Assembly: GCA_949082785.1 (NCBI GenBank)
Contig: CARVLU010000001.1
Span: 33,455-97,454 of the forward strand
Direction of reading: 5' to 3'
DNA from: an uncultured Alphaproteobacteria bacterium
Lineage (GTDB): Bacteria > Pseudomonadota > Alphaproteobacteria > Rs-D84
DNA: 64,000 nt
Positions 1 through 6,804 of the stretch are shown here, piece after piece. Within the stretch, counting starts at the first letter, position 1; the number at the start of each line of letters is the position of its first letter. The position numbers were made by a program, and so were the translations under genes. Below the pieces are notes generated by a model. That model was not told the origin of the DNA and did not search any database. It saw only the letters and a program-made list of their open reading frames with translations.

Positions 1-1
1 C

Positions 2-250
2 GATGGTCAATCCGCGGTCAATGGTGACTGGGGTAAATCCGCGGTCAATGGTGACTGGGGTAAATCCGCGGTCAATGGTAACGATGGTCAATCCGCGGTC
101 AATGGTGACTGGGGTAAATCCGCGGTCAATGGTGCCCGGGGTCAATCCGCGGTCAATGGTGACGATGGTCAATCCGCGGTCAATGGTGACTGGGGTAAAT
201 CCGCGGTCAATGGTGACGATGGTCAATCCGCGGTCAATGGTGACTGGGGA
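2..250 (+). repeat. 27-bp tandem repeat array
   Basis: About nine copies of a 27-bp unit, with the core AATCCGCGGTCAATGGTGAC, run from the window edge to about base 250. They occur in two alternating flavours (GACTGGGGTAAA and GACGATGGTCAA) and encode the 9-residue protein repeat of the gene that contains them. The array continues off the left edge. Confidence 0.9.
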
Positions 251-877
251 CGCGCGGAAGCCACGGGAAAACATTGCGCGGTATCTGCCCTGGGATATCG
301 GGCCGCAGTTCGGGGCAGTATTGGTACATTGTTGATGTGCAGTGAATATATTCCCGCCGGCCAAAATAAATATAAGCCTGTGGGTGGTTTTGCGTGTTTG
401 GTTGACGGGAAAAAGGTCAAACCCAACTGCTGGTATATTTGCGAGAAAAGCCGCCCCGTCGAAGTTGATTTTACAGATGGTATATTCGGCCGGGTACAAT
501 CATCCTATACGGCGGGGGATTTAACGATAAAAAAAATCATTATAGATGGCGATGTCACACTATCGTATGTGGTTATTCGACAGGATGGTGTGGCGGCACA
601 CGGTAAAACAATTCAGGCCGCAAAAAAAGATTTAATTTACAAAATATCTAACCACGATACGTCGGCTTATAAAGATTGGCGTTTGGATGATGTCAAATCT
701 TGCGATGTATTAATCCAGGCCTATCGGGCAATTACCGGCGCATGTTTCTTGGGGACCAAATCTTTTTGTGAATCTATAACGCTGCCAAAAACAGCCACCC
801 TACGTCAAGCGATTGAATTAACGCGCGGCCGCTGGGGGCATGCAAAGTTTTGCAAATTCTTTGGGGTAAATGAATAA
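2..877 (+). CDS. Phage tail-type protein with 9-residue tandem repeats (5' partial)
   Basis: The reading frame starting at base 2 is open from the window edge to the stop at 875-877, so the N-terminus is missing. The first ~80 residues are a 9-residue repeat of the type GDWGKSAVN / GDDGQSAVN, encoded by 27-bp DNA repeats. Then follow GRAEATGKHCAVSALGYRA and a globular part with LVDGKKVKPNCWYICE. Repeats feeding into a region with 'VDG..(I/V)K...WY' are typical, from memory, of uncharacterised proteins of gut prophages (DUF7666-like). Function unknown; a structural or adhesion role is a guess. The alternative frame at base 3 reads through the repeat too but stops soon after it, so it is a shadow. 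Confidence 0.7.
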   Translation, partial: DGQSAVNGDWGKSAVNGDWGKSAVNGNDGQSAVNGDWGKSAVNGARGQSAVNGDDGQSAVNGDWGKSAVNGDDGQSAVNGDWGRAEATGKHCAVSALGYRAAVRGSIGTLLMCSEYIPAGQNKYKPVGGFACLVDGKKVKPNCWYICEKSRPVEVDFTDGIFGRVQSSYTAGDLTIKKIIIDGDVTLSYVVIRQDGVAAHGKTIQAAKKDLIYKISNHDTSAYKDWRLDDVKSCDVLIQAYRAITGACFLGTKSFCESITLPKTATLRQAIELTRGRWGHAKFCKFFGVNE

Positions 878-884
878 CTGTTAC

Positions 885-960
885 GGACGTGTAGCTCAAC
901 GGTCAGAGCTAAGCTCTCATAAAGCTAAGGTTGTGGGTTCGAATCCCGCCGCGTCCACCA
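885..960 (+). tRNA. tRNA with CAT anticodon (Met or Ile2)
   Basis: A full cloverleaf can be drawn: acceptor GGACGTG pairs with CGCGTCC (one G-T pair), the anticodon loop is CTCATAA, the T arm holds GGTTCGAATCC, and CCA is encoded. It lies 8 bp after a phage-type gene and 25 bp before the excisionase/integrase genes, so it may be an attachment site or be carried by the element. Elongator Met and lysidine-modified Ile2 cannot be told apart by eye. Confidence 0.9.
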
Positions 961-984
961 ATAAAAAAGAAAGGAAAGGTATCA

Positions 985-1302
985 ATGGGAAAAATATTAT
1001 CACGTCATGCCGCAATTATGTACTTGCGCAATGCGTGTGGCAGTATGTCGCCAAAAACATTTGCTGCCGAAGTTGCCGCGGGGCGTATCCCCGCCAAACC
1101 TTATGGAACCACATTCAGATTCAGACAAGAAGATTTAGACCAATGGCAAAAAATAACACAAACCCATGTCGTATTTTCAAACGTGGCCAAATCTGGCACG
1201 CCTATATCGCGTTCTCGGCAGGTGGGCGCCGATATGTCATTCGTGAAACGACGGGGTGTACAGACGAAAACGATGCACGGACATGGTGTGCACAACGCAT
1301 AG
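985..1302 (+). CDS. Excisionase-like HTH protein
   Basis: ATG at 985 follows AAAGGAAAGG. The first ~57 residues (MGKILSRHAAIMYLRN ... RFRQEDLDQWQK) look like a MerR/excisionase-type winged HTH that chooses recombination direction or represses. The rest, from about base 1155, overlaps the integrase in another frame and has no family look, so the C-terminal half is probably not under selection. Either this is a short excisionase that happens to read on, or a one-base shift has separated an HTH head from the integrase. The start is well supported and the end is uncertain. Confidence 0.5.
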   Translation: MGKILSRHAAIMYLRNACGSMSPKTFAAEVAAGRIPAKPYGTTFRFRQEDLDQWQKITQTHVVFSNVAKSGTPISRSRQVGADMSFVKRRGVQTKTMHGHGVHNA

Positions 1303-2168
1303 CGGCCATTGTCAATGACCCTGTGGTCACGCATGAAATCACCCTGGATATGGCCGCTGAAAAATGGTGGTTGGAACGGGGACAATATCAAGACACCCGG
1401 GGTATGACATCACGGTTAAAAAATTTGGTGTTGGAAATGGGGCCGAATATTCTTTTGTCACAAATCAGCAAAAATGACGTGATGGGTTTTATCGCGTCAT
1501 GTCGGACGCGCGGACGTGCGCCGGCGACAATTAATCGTTATTTGGCGATGTTGTCAGCCCTGTGTACCCGTGCACGTAATTATTGGGATTGTCGTACCCC
1601 AACGTTTAAAATTTTGTCTTTTCGTTTAAAAGAACCACGCGAAAATATAAAATTTTTTCGCAATATGGACCAGGTCCAGGCAATTATTGATAATGCGGCC
1701 CCACACATTCGACCGGTTATACTGACTGCTCTTTATACAGGCCTGCGATACGGGCGGCTGATGTCTTTGAAATGGGAACAGATTGATTGGGATAACCATC
1801 AAATAATTTACATCGACAAGGATGGCAAACCCGACAGCGTTCCAATGGTGTCTGCGTTACGGTCAGTTTTGGAATCTTTGCCCCAGGTAAACGAATTTGT
1901 TTTTACATATCGCGGTCATCGTTTGCGGGATTGCCGTACGGGATATATTTTGGCATGTAAGCGTGCCGGGGTTCCATATTTGTCTTTTCATGCGTTGCGA
2001 CATACCACGGCGACATGGTTGTTGCGTTCGACGGGCAATATGCGATTAGTACAGCGGGTTATGGGGCATGCAAATATTTCGACAACAACTAAATATGCAC
2101 ACCTGACCCAAGGGCTCTCTTATTCGGCAATGGAAATGTTATTTAATAAGGACGGCAGAGATGAATAA
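1143..2168 (+). CDS. Tyrosine-type site-specific integrase
   Basis: 341-residue phage/ICE integrase that would recombine attP with a chromosomal attB. The N-terminal arm/SAM-like region covers roughly residues 1-165 and the catalytic domain 170-330. Catalytic residues are visible: Arg202 in TGLR, His283 and Arg286 in HALRH, the GHANIST box, and the nucleophile Tyr318 in TTKYAH. An open frame continues upstream through the tRNA, but ATG 1143 is the first sensible start. The gene overlaps the HTH gene before it, and its stop overlaps the next start (ATGAATAA). Confidence 0.9.
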   Translation: MAKNNTNPCRIFKRGQIWHAYIAFSAGGRRYVIRETTGCTDENDARTWCAQRIAAIVNDPVVTHEITLDMAAEKWWLERGQYQDTRGMTSRLKNLVLEMGPNILLSQISKNDVMGFIASCRTRGRAPATINRYLAMLSALCTRARNYWDCRTPTFKILSFRLKEPRENIKFFRNMDQVQAIIDNAAPHIRPVILTALYTGLRYGRLMSLKWEQIDWDNHQIIYIDKDGKPDSVPMVSALRSVLESLPQVNEFVFTYRGHRLRDCRTGYILACKRAGVPYLSFHALRHTTATWLLRSTGNMRLVQRVMGHANISTTTKYAHLTQGLSYSAMEMLFNKDGRDE

Positions 2169-2280
2169 CGACAGATTTAAATTTCGGACACCGACGATTT
2201 GTGACCCATTAAATGCTTTTTATATCCCAAATAAATTTGAAGTCATCGGCAATATACATATACAAAAGGATACGAAATGA
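2161..2280 (+). CDS. Small coupled ORF of the integrated element
   Basis: 39-residue ORF starting MNNDRFKFRTPTICDPL. Its ATG overlaps the integrase stop and its TGA overlaps the ATG of the next gene, which is good evidence of translational coupling. No family recognised. Confidence 0.5.
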   Translation: MNNDRFKFRTPTICDPLNAFYIPNKFEVIGNIHIQKDTK

Positions 2281-2537
2281 AAGAATCTTTTTACAATTCC
2301 CGGACGGGACACATTATCAAAGATAAGGGTGATTATAGTGTCCCGATTGGCATGAACAAACGTCGTCATTTTGTGTCTGTCCGGGCGGCGATGCAGGCTA
2401 TCCGCAAAAACCCGGATTACCAAAAGTGTATTTCTTACAAAGCAGATGTGATTTGTTATTTGACAAATAACGAATTTCGTTATGTTTCCGCAGATGTAAA
2501 AAAGATTCACGCAACCACTAAACCTTATGGATGGTAA
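2277..2537 (+). CDS. Hypothetical phage protein, 86 aa
   Basis: Begins MKESFYNSRTGHIIKDKGDY and is basic, with a plausible small alpha/beta make-up. It sits in a tight rightward cluster of short genes after the integrase and shares the ATGA junction with the ORF before it. Not recognised. Confidence 0.6.
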   Translation: MKESFYNSRTGHIIKDKGDYSVPIGMNKRRHFVSVRAAMQAIRKNPDYQKCISYKADVICYLTNNEFRYVSADVKKIHATTKPYGW

Positions 2538-2543
2538 TGATAA

Positions 2544-2723
2544 ATGTCAGAAAAACGAATGACCAATATTTCTTGTTGTGATAAAGCGATAGAAAAAGGC
2601 GCATTGGTTCGCAAAGGTCGGGCGAACTGGATATGTCCAATATGCGGAAAAGACCAGGTGCTAAAATTGGTTTGGTTGCATGACTGCGGTTTTAAGCATA
2701 AGCCAGGTAAAGGATTAAAATAA
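2544..2723 (+). CDS. Small zinc-ribbon protein
   Basis: 59-residue ORF with CICPICGK-like spacing (WICPICGKDQ) and a further Cys-His pair (HDCGFKH), consistent with one bound zinc. It fits neatly between two other short genes. Likely a phage accessory protein; the target is unknown. Confidence 0.55.
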   Translation: MSEKRMTNISCCDKAIEKGALVRKGRANWICPICGKDQVLKLVWLHDCGFKHKPGKGLK

Positions 2724-2734
2724 AAGGAACAACA

Positions 2735-2971
2735 ATGACAGGTTTAGAATTTATTAATCAACAAATGGTGCAAGCACAGGATGCGCGATACAAAGTATAT
2801 AAAGCAATAGGAGAGAATAATTGGCTTTGGCAACAATACGATTGTATGAGTCGTAAGATAGGTACTTACTTGTATAAAGTTTTACACCTATTTCCTGAAC
2901 GCTACCCGCGAATTAATGAATGGTTAAGAGCAGAATTGCCAGGAGCAACAATGAAAAATGAGGTTTTGTAA
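2735..2971 (+). CDS. Hypothetical phage protein, 78 aa
   Basis: MTGLEFINQQMVQAQDARYK onward is mostly alpha-helical by composition, with a good AAGGAAC ribosome site 10 bases upstream. No family recognised. Confidence 0.55.
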   Translation: MTGLEFINQQMVQAQDARYKVYKAIGENNWLWQQYDCMSRKIGTYLYKVLHLFPERYPRINEWLRAELPGATMKNEVL

Positions 2972-2974
2972 AAA

Positions 2975-3157
2975 ATGGCACGAATAAAATGGTATTCCCC
3001 AAAACAAGAACCCCAATGTGATGCCTTGGTAGTTTCGGATACCGGAAAGTTCATTGTTCACATTTGGGATACTGCTGGCCCTGGTATATGGGAACGACTT
3101 GTAAAAGAACGTGGCATAAAGAAATGGCGAAAAATTATGAAATGGAAGAAAAAATGA
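2975..3157 (+). CDS. Hypothetical phage protein, 60 aa
   Basis: The N-terminus MARIKWYSPKQEPQCDALVV is followed by a Lys-rich tail. Its stop overlaps the ATG of the zinc-ribbon gene at 3154, indicating coupled translation. Function unknown. Confidence 0.5.
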   Translation: MARIKWYSPKQEPQCDALVVSDTGKFIVHIWDTAGPGIWERLVKERGIKKWRKIMKWKKK

Positions 3158-3417
3158 GACCAAAGTTCTATTATACAGTATTACATTGTCCATTCTGTGG
3201 CACGAAATTAGATTCAGTAAATGAGCGCGGCTATACTTTTCTGGAATGCCCAAACCAAGAATGTATTTCCATCTGTTCCATGTTTGGCATGGAACCCATA
3301 TGGTATCCACGCATTGATGGGAACACAGCCATCGGATTAACCTTACGGGCTTATGTGGGGGCGGACCTTCGTCTCTTCTTCGAAGGGCTGGGGAATATAT
3401 ATACTTCATCGATATAA
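3154..3417 (+). CDS. Lar-like zinc-ribbon protein
   Basis: 87-residue ORF from ATG 3154 (ATGA overlap with the preceding gene). It has HCPFCGTKL near the start and a second Cys pair (LECPNQEC), the layout of the small restriction-alleviation (Lar-like) and general phage zinc ribbons. The family assignment is by motif only. The open frame extends to 3064, but the coupled start is better. Confidence 0.55.
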   Translation: MRPKFYYTVLHCPFCGTKLDSVNERGYTFLECPNQECISICSMFGMEPIWYPRIDGNTAIGLTLRAYVGADLRLFFEGLGNIYTSSI

Positions 3418-3433
3418 ACAAAGGAAAAAGAAA

Positions 3434-3646
3434 ATGACAGATAACCTTAAATGCCCTTTCTGTGGGTCGGAATTGGAAAAAAGGGATAATTACATTCCGG
3501 CAGCACAGGCTTTATTAAAAGAAATAAAGGAGGATTATGATTTTTACGAGCTTAAAGCAGGAGAGGGTCAGAATATAGATTGGCGTGTTCTTGCAAATAT
3601 ATTCGCAGAAAAAATCACACCAATCACAACACAGGAGAAAGAATAA
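3434..3646 (+). CDS. Zinc-ribbon protein, 70 aa
   Basis: MTDNLKCPFCGSELEKRD opens with a CPFCG knuckle like the previous gene's, then an acidic helical tail. The start has AAAGGAAAAAG upstream. Probably a phage accessory protein; only one Cys pair is visible, so metal binding would need a dimer or partner. Confidence 0.5.
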   Translation: MTDNLKCPFCGSELEKRDNYIPAAQALLKEIKEDYDFYELKAGEGQNIDWRVLANIFAEKITPITTQEKE

Positions 3647-3765
3647 TGAAAAACAGACTTTTAGTAATTTTGCATGTTTTGACAGATAAATATTTTAGGT
3701 ACTATGGGGCAAGCCGGGAAGAGAGAATATTTGAAGAGATGGAACGCGACCTCAAAAAATCATAA
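3646..3765 (+). CDS. Small ORF, 39 aa
   Basis: MKNRLLVILHVLTDKYFRYY onward. Its ATG overlaps the TAA of the preceding gene (TAATG) after GGAGAAAG. Hydrophobic head and charged tail; no family recognised. Confidence 0.45.
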   Translation: MKNRLLVILHVLTDKYFRYYGASREERIFEEMERDLKKS

Positions 3766-3824
3766 AAATCAATCCAATTCAAATCAAGAGAACAAACCAA
3801 TGGAAAATAAACAGATAACTATTT

Positions 3825-3956
3825 ATGAACTTTCGCGAAATGATGCGCGCCCCGCAATACTGGCGCGACCACGACCCTGAATATGTCAAGCGGATAGAAA
3901 ACGGATTCAAAAAATTGTACGGGGAAAAGTTTAAAATAAACACCCCAAAAGTTTAA
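3825..3956 (+). CDS. Small phage ORF, 43 aa
   Basis: MNFREMMRAPQYWRDHDPEY onward has the charged, helical make-up of short conserved phage ORFs. A competing start at 3800 in another frame gives only 26 residues. No function known. Confidence 0.45.
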   Translation: MNFREMMRAPQYWRDHDPEYVKRIENGFKKLYGEKFKINTPKV

Positions 3957-3987
3957 AATAATTACTTGAAAAGTTTAAAATAAGGAA
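3930..3987 (+). repeat. Three short direct repeats AAAAGTTTAAAATAA
   Basis: The 15-mer AAAAGTTTAAAATAA occurs three times between the 43-aa ORF and the phosphatase gene, each copy supplying a TAA. It could be slippage or a binding array; nothing more can be read from it. Confidence 0.6.
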
Positions 3988-3993
3988 ATTAAA

Positions 3994-4455
3994 ATGAAAC
4001 CAAAAGCATATATTTTTGACATAGACGGAACGCTGGCGGATTGTTCGCATCGTTTGCATCATATCACTGGCGATACTACAAATTGGGATGCGTTTTATGC
4101 GGCATGTTTTGGGGATGCTGTGATAAAAAATGTTGCAGAAGTATTTAAGGCTCTCGGCGATTATGAAGACAATGTTCTTATATTATTAACAGGGCGTTCA
4201 AACCGTGTATATGAAGAAACAAGCGACTGGATATGGGTGCATTTTGAACTATCGTCATATAATGGCGATGTGGAGCTGTTTATGCGACCCGACGGCGACC
4301 ATCGGCCAGATTATGTAATCAAGCGCGAAATCTACGAACGCGAAATCAAGGATAAATATGACGTCATTGGCGTATTCGAAGACCGCCAACGGTGTGTGGA
4401 CATGTGGCGCGCACTGGGATTGACCTGTTTTCAGGTGGCCCCGGGGGATTACTAA
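3994..4455 (+). CDS. HAD phosphatase, polynucleotide 3'-phosphatase-like
   Basis: 153 residues with all HAD motifs: FDIDGTL (nucleophile Asp9, general acid Asp11), LLTGRS (motif II), a Lys in DYVIKREIYE, and FEDRQRCVDMW (motif IV). The short form with an LTGR box resembles the phosphatase half of T4 Pnkp, which removes 3'-phosphates from cleaved tRNA or DNA ends. In a phage setting that would suit repair of host-inflicted RNA breaks, but the substrate is inferred. Ribosome site AAGGAAA. Confidence 0.7.
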   Translation: MKPKAYIFDIDGTLADCSHRLHHITGDTTNWDAFYAACFGDAVIKNVAEVFKALGDYEDNVLILLTGRSNRVYEETSDWIWVHFELSSYNGDVELFMRPDGDHRPDYVIKREIYEREIKDKYDVIGVFEDRQRCVDMWRALGLTCFQVAPGDY

Positions 4456-4456
4456 A

Positions 4457-4722
4457 ATGAAAGATAAAAGAATCACAGACCTGCCAGCCGACCATGGGAT
4501 TAAGGTTGGCGACGCGGCCATCGTATGGTGTCGCCACGTTTTGGTAAAAATGCCAAAACTATCGGCAAAATCGCCCGAATTACCCGGGATGAATTTGGGT
4601 ATAGTTTTTGGTATGATGGCGTGCCATACGACTGTGCGGTGCCCGCAACCGCAACGGCGGTGGCTGAACTGGAACGGCACCAATGCTCAATGTTAAACAA
4701 AAAAACAGCCCGCAGGAGATAA
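4457..4722 (+). pseudogene. Small phage ORF, probably frameshifted
   Basis: The frame from ATG 4457 starts well (MKDKRITDLPADHGIKVGDA) but then turns Cys/Pro-rich. The frame from 4525 carries a natural-looking sequence (GKIARITRDEFGYSFWYDG) but lacks a good start and ribosome site. Joining them near 4520-4530 would give one ~88-residue protein. So either a real frameshift or a base-calling error split the gene. Confidence 0.4.
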
Positions 4723-4730
4723 ACCTGCGG
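4697..4730 (-). terminator. Intrinsic terminator
   Basis: On the minus strand CCGCAGG-loop-CCTGCGG is followed by a T-rich run. It serves the 52-aa gene just upstream on that strand. Confidence 0.7.
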
Positions 4731-4765
4731 ACCGGTTGTGAATCCCAGCAATGATTACACGTGAA

Positions 4766-4924
4766 TTATGCAGCCCAAGTTTTAACATGGACGGCGGCCT
4801 GCATCAATAATTGGGCCGCTTCTTCCACGGTGCAATTTCTGACGGCAGCAATTAAAGCAATACGATATGCGGTTTCGTTTTCGGCATTTTGTTTCAGCAT
4901 TACATCGGTTTCATTTGACGGCAT
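4766..4924 (-). CDS. Small hypothetical protein, 52 aa
   Basis: MPSNETDVMLKQNAENETAY onward is preceded by a strong AAGGAAGG ribosome site and followed by an intrinsic terminator, so it is very likely real despite its size. It is the only leftward gene in the accessory block, back-to-back with the rha promoter. That is the position where small phage repressors or Cro-like proteins often lie, but no HTH is obvious. Confidence 0.6.
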   Translation of the reverse strand: MPSNETDVMLKQNAENETAYRIALIAAVRNCTVEEAAQLLMQAAVHVKTWAA

Positions 4925-5003
4925 GGTTCCTTCCTTTGTTAAATGATTCGTTCATATTCATTTTAGCAAAAGAATCCTTTCGTGTAAATAAAAAACAAGA
5001 AAG

Positions 5004-5032
5004 TTGACATCGCGTGGCGGTTGCGGTATCCT
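5004..5032 (+). promoter_or_regulatory. Sigma-70 promoter before rha
   Basis: TTGACA, 17-bp spacer, TATCCT. Transcription would start near 5039, leaving a leader of about 175 nt before the rha ATG. Confidence 0.75.
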
Positions 5033-5039
5033 TGGGTCG

Positions 5040-5213
5040 TGGTCTGAAAGCCACGTCAATAGCGGCAACGCTACCGATAAGCGTATTTTTTGCACCAGTT
5101 TCACTGGTGGGTTGCGAAATATCAAATACGCAACACGCACACTATTGACTGCGTTTTCAGCCACCAGTGGCCTTTCTGAAAAAGGTCGCAAAATTGAAAA
5201 AAAGGTCAATAGA
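5040..5213 (+). promoter_or_regulatory. Structured leader of rha
   Basis: The leader contains several short hairpins (for example CACCAGT/ACTGGTG near 5092-5110) and a later CCACCAGTG (from 5160) that can instead pair with CACTGGTGG (from 5102). Mutually exclusive helices in a phage regulator leader recall P4-type immunity/attenuation. The frame is also open and in phase with rha (SESHVNSGNATDKR and onward), like the Ash/Icd-like ORFs of other phages, so a translated leader cannot be excluded. Confidence 0.45.
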
Positions 5214-5786
5214 ATGAAACAAATTACTCTCCCCAAAATTGGGGAGTCCTCACAAAACACTCCCATAATAACTATTAAAAACGGCAAAGCGACGACCACC
5301 AGTCGCAACGTTGCCATTGTGTTTGACAAACGGCACGATAAGGTGTTGGATGCAATCCGCAACATAGCCACCACAGTACCCAATAATTTTGCCGCCCTGA
5401 ATTTTAAGGAGAGCATTTACAACGACTCCCAAGGCAAGCGTCAGCCCATGTACGAACTGACCCGCGATGGGTTCACATTGCTGGCGATGGGTTTTACTGG
5501 TAAACGGGCGTTGGAGTTCAAGTTGGCATACATCAATGCCTTTAATGAGATGGAACGTAAACTATCCGAACCCAAGGCCATCACGGTCAAATCCCACATT
5601 CGTCGTGTCCCACGTAAAAAGACAGTTGCCACCATCGCCGATTATGACAAAATCAAATTGATGGTTATGGTGACCGAATTTTTGGACCGTGCCAACACGG
5701 CCGTCGAACGGGCCCAGCGTTTCACCATGGCCTTGGATTGCGTTACCGCGGCATACGGAATCGCCAGGGCGGCGCGCGGGCTGTAA
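5214..5786 (+). CDS. Rha-family phage regulatory protein
   Basis: 190 residues. The Rha domain spans about residues 15-115: GKATTTSRNVAIVFDKRHD, then YELTRDGFTLLAMGFTG and LAYINAFNEME, all hallmark blocks. Rha proteins modulate phage growth depending on host IHF status and are probably DNA-binding. ATG 5214 is chosen because the Rha domain starts right after it and the promoter lies 180 bp upstream; the frame is open further upstream. A Lys/Arg-rich linker and a helical C-terminus follow. Confidence 0.85.
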   Translation: MKQITLPKIGESSQNTPIITIKNGKATTTSRNVAIVFDKRHDKVLDAIRNIATTVPNNFAALNFKESIYNDSQGKRQPMYELTRDGFTLLAMGFTGKRALEFKLAYINAFNEMERKLSEPKAITVKSHIRRVPRKKTVATIADYDKIKLMVMVTEFLDRANTAVERAQRFTMALDCVTAAYGIARAARGL

Positions 5787-5846
5787 AATAAAAAAGTCCC
5801 GCCAAATGGCGGGATAAAAAAATTAAACAAACTTTGATTTTTTTAA

Positions 5847-5875
5847 TTGACAATTCAAGGCGAATGCGATATTAT
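5847..5875 (+). promoter_or_regulatory. Sigma-70 promoter
   Basis: TTGACA, 17-bp spacer, TATTAT, about 30 bp before the start codon of the 114-aa gene at 5907. Confidence 0.75.
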
Positions 5876-5906
5876 CTCTTATGAACAAAGACAAAGGAAA
5901 TAAAAA

Positions 5907-6251
5907 ATGAAACAGGCATTATTTACTAAATTTGACGGATATTCGGAAAAACAATCACGGGTATTATTGTCCGCCATGCTGGTTTTGCTGGAATATGGGA
6001 AATTCGAACCCTTGGCTGGTGTTACCCCCTTTGACAACGCTGTCCGTGTTTTGGCTGATGGCATGGCGTCTGACAAGACGGTAAAATGGGCTTGCAAACG
6101 GATTGGCTTGACAAAGGACACAGAAAAAGAAGTGTTGGCCTATATCCGCGGCGCGTTAAGAATAACCGGGTTTGATGGTGACCGTGGATTGGCGGCATTG
6201 ACCATTTTGCTGGGCGGGTATCATGAATCTTTTGGGGAAATCGCAGAATGA
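5907..6251 (+). CDS. Hypothetical phage protein, 114 aa
   Basis: MKQALFTKFDGYSEKQSRVL onward is mostly helical. It has its own strong promoter and an AAAGGAAA ribosome site, and its TGA overlaps the next ATG (ATGA). Not recognised. Confidence 0.6.
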   Translation: MKQALFTKFDGYSEKQSRVLLSAMLVLLEYGKFEPLAGVTPFDNAVRVLADGMASDKTVKWACKRIGLTKDTEKEVLAYIRGALRITGFDGDRGLAALTILLGGYHESFGEIAE

Positions 6252-6406
6252 CGGACAAGAAGCTTAAACATGGTGGGGCACGTCCTGGGGCTGGGCGTCC
6301 ACCAAAACCACCATCGGAACGTGGTGTGTTTGTTCAGTTTTATCTGCGCCCAGATATGGCAGAACAGGTAAAAGAATTTGTAAAAAAATTGCGCCAGCAA
6401 TCATAA
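6248..6406 (+). CDS. Small protein with HGGARPGAGRP motif
   Basis: 52 residues beginning MTDKKLKHGGARPGAGRPPK, the basic motif common at the N-termini of small phage DNA-binding proteins and terminase small subunits. The C-terminal part (VQFYLRPDMAEQVKEFVKKL) resembles a ribbon-helix-helix. Probably a DNA-binding regulator, coupled to the preceding gene by an ATGA overlap. It is the last gene of the accessory block. Confidence 0.6.
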   Translation: MTDKKLKHGGARPGAGRPPKPPSERGVFVQFYLRPDMAEQVKEFVKKLRQQS

Positions 6407-6413
6407 TAAAAAA

Positions 6414-6446
6414 ACACCCCCGCCAAACGGCGGGGGACGTTTTGTG
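6414..6446 (+). terminator. Hairpin at end of the phage gene cluster
   Basis: CCCCCGCC-AAA-CGGCGGGGG followed by a weak T run; a likely terminator for 5907-6406. Confidence 0.5.
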
Positions 6447-6590
6447 CAAATTTTGTGCAAAACAAATGGCAAATTGTGCCAATTTGTGCATAAAAACGAT
6501 TAAAAACGAGAATTCAAACCGGGACGCATTGCCGCATGATGTTTTTCGCCAATAAAATAAAAAAATCCCGGAAATTCGGGTCATGTAGAC

Positions 6591-6677
6591 TGGTGGGGAT
6601 AGTGGGACTCGAACCCACACGGTTGCAATAACCAAAGGATTTTAAGTCCTCAGCGTCTACCATTCCGCCATATCCCC
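6591..6677 (-). tRNA. tRNA-Leu(TAA)
   Basis: On the minus strand the acceptor GGGGATA pairs with TATCCCC, there is a long variable arm, the anticodon is TAA, and CCA is encoded. It marks the right side of the accessory block. A hairpin plus T run follows its 3' end (about 6560-6585). Confidence 0.95.
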
Positions 6678-6804
6678 CACAGAGATATGCGCCCCATATC
6701 CTATCGCGGGTGGGGTGGCCTTGTCAATAAGTTTTATTCATACAATTTACCATTAGATTTCCCTTGCCCTGAATTTTGTGTTTTTGCTAAGATTTCAACA
6801 AGAG

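Noticed and set aside
1..250. CRISPR array
   Set aside because: The repeats are contiguous 27-bp units without spacers and are coding; no cas genes in the window.
3..335. Open frame of VNPRSMVTG repeats
   Set aside because: It is an out-of-frame reading of the 27-bp repeat; the base-2 frame continues into a normal protein domain while this one stops shortly after the array.
5793..5820. GTCCCGCC/GGCGGGA hairpin after rha as a rha terminator
   Set aside because: On the plus strand it is followed by A residues, not T; the T run is on the minus strand, where no gene is seen reading into it.
6291..6302. GCGTCCACCAA matching the end of the tRNA at 885-960, as a possible right attachment site
   Set aside because: Only 11 bp, and it lies inside the GRPPKPP coding motif of a small gene, so coincidence is more likely. 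Element boundaries are left open.
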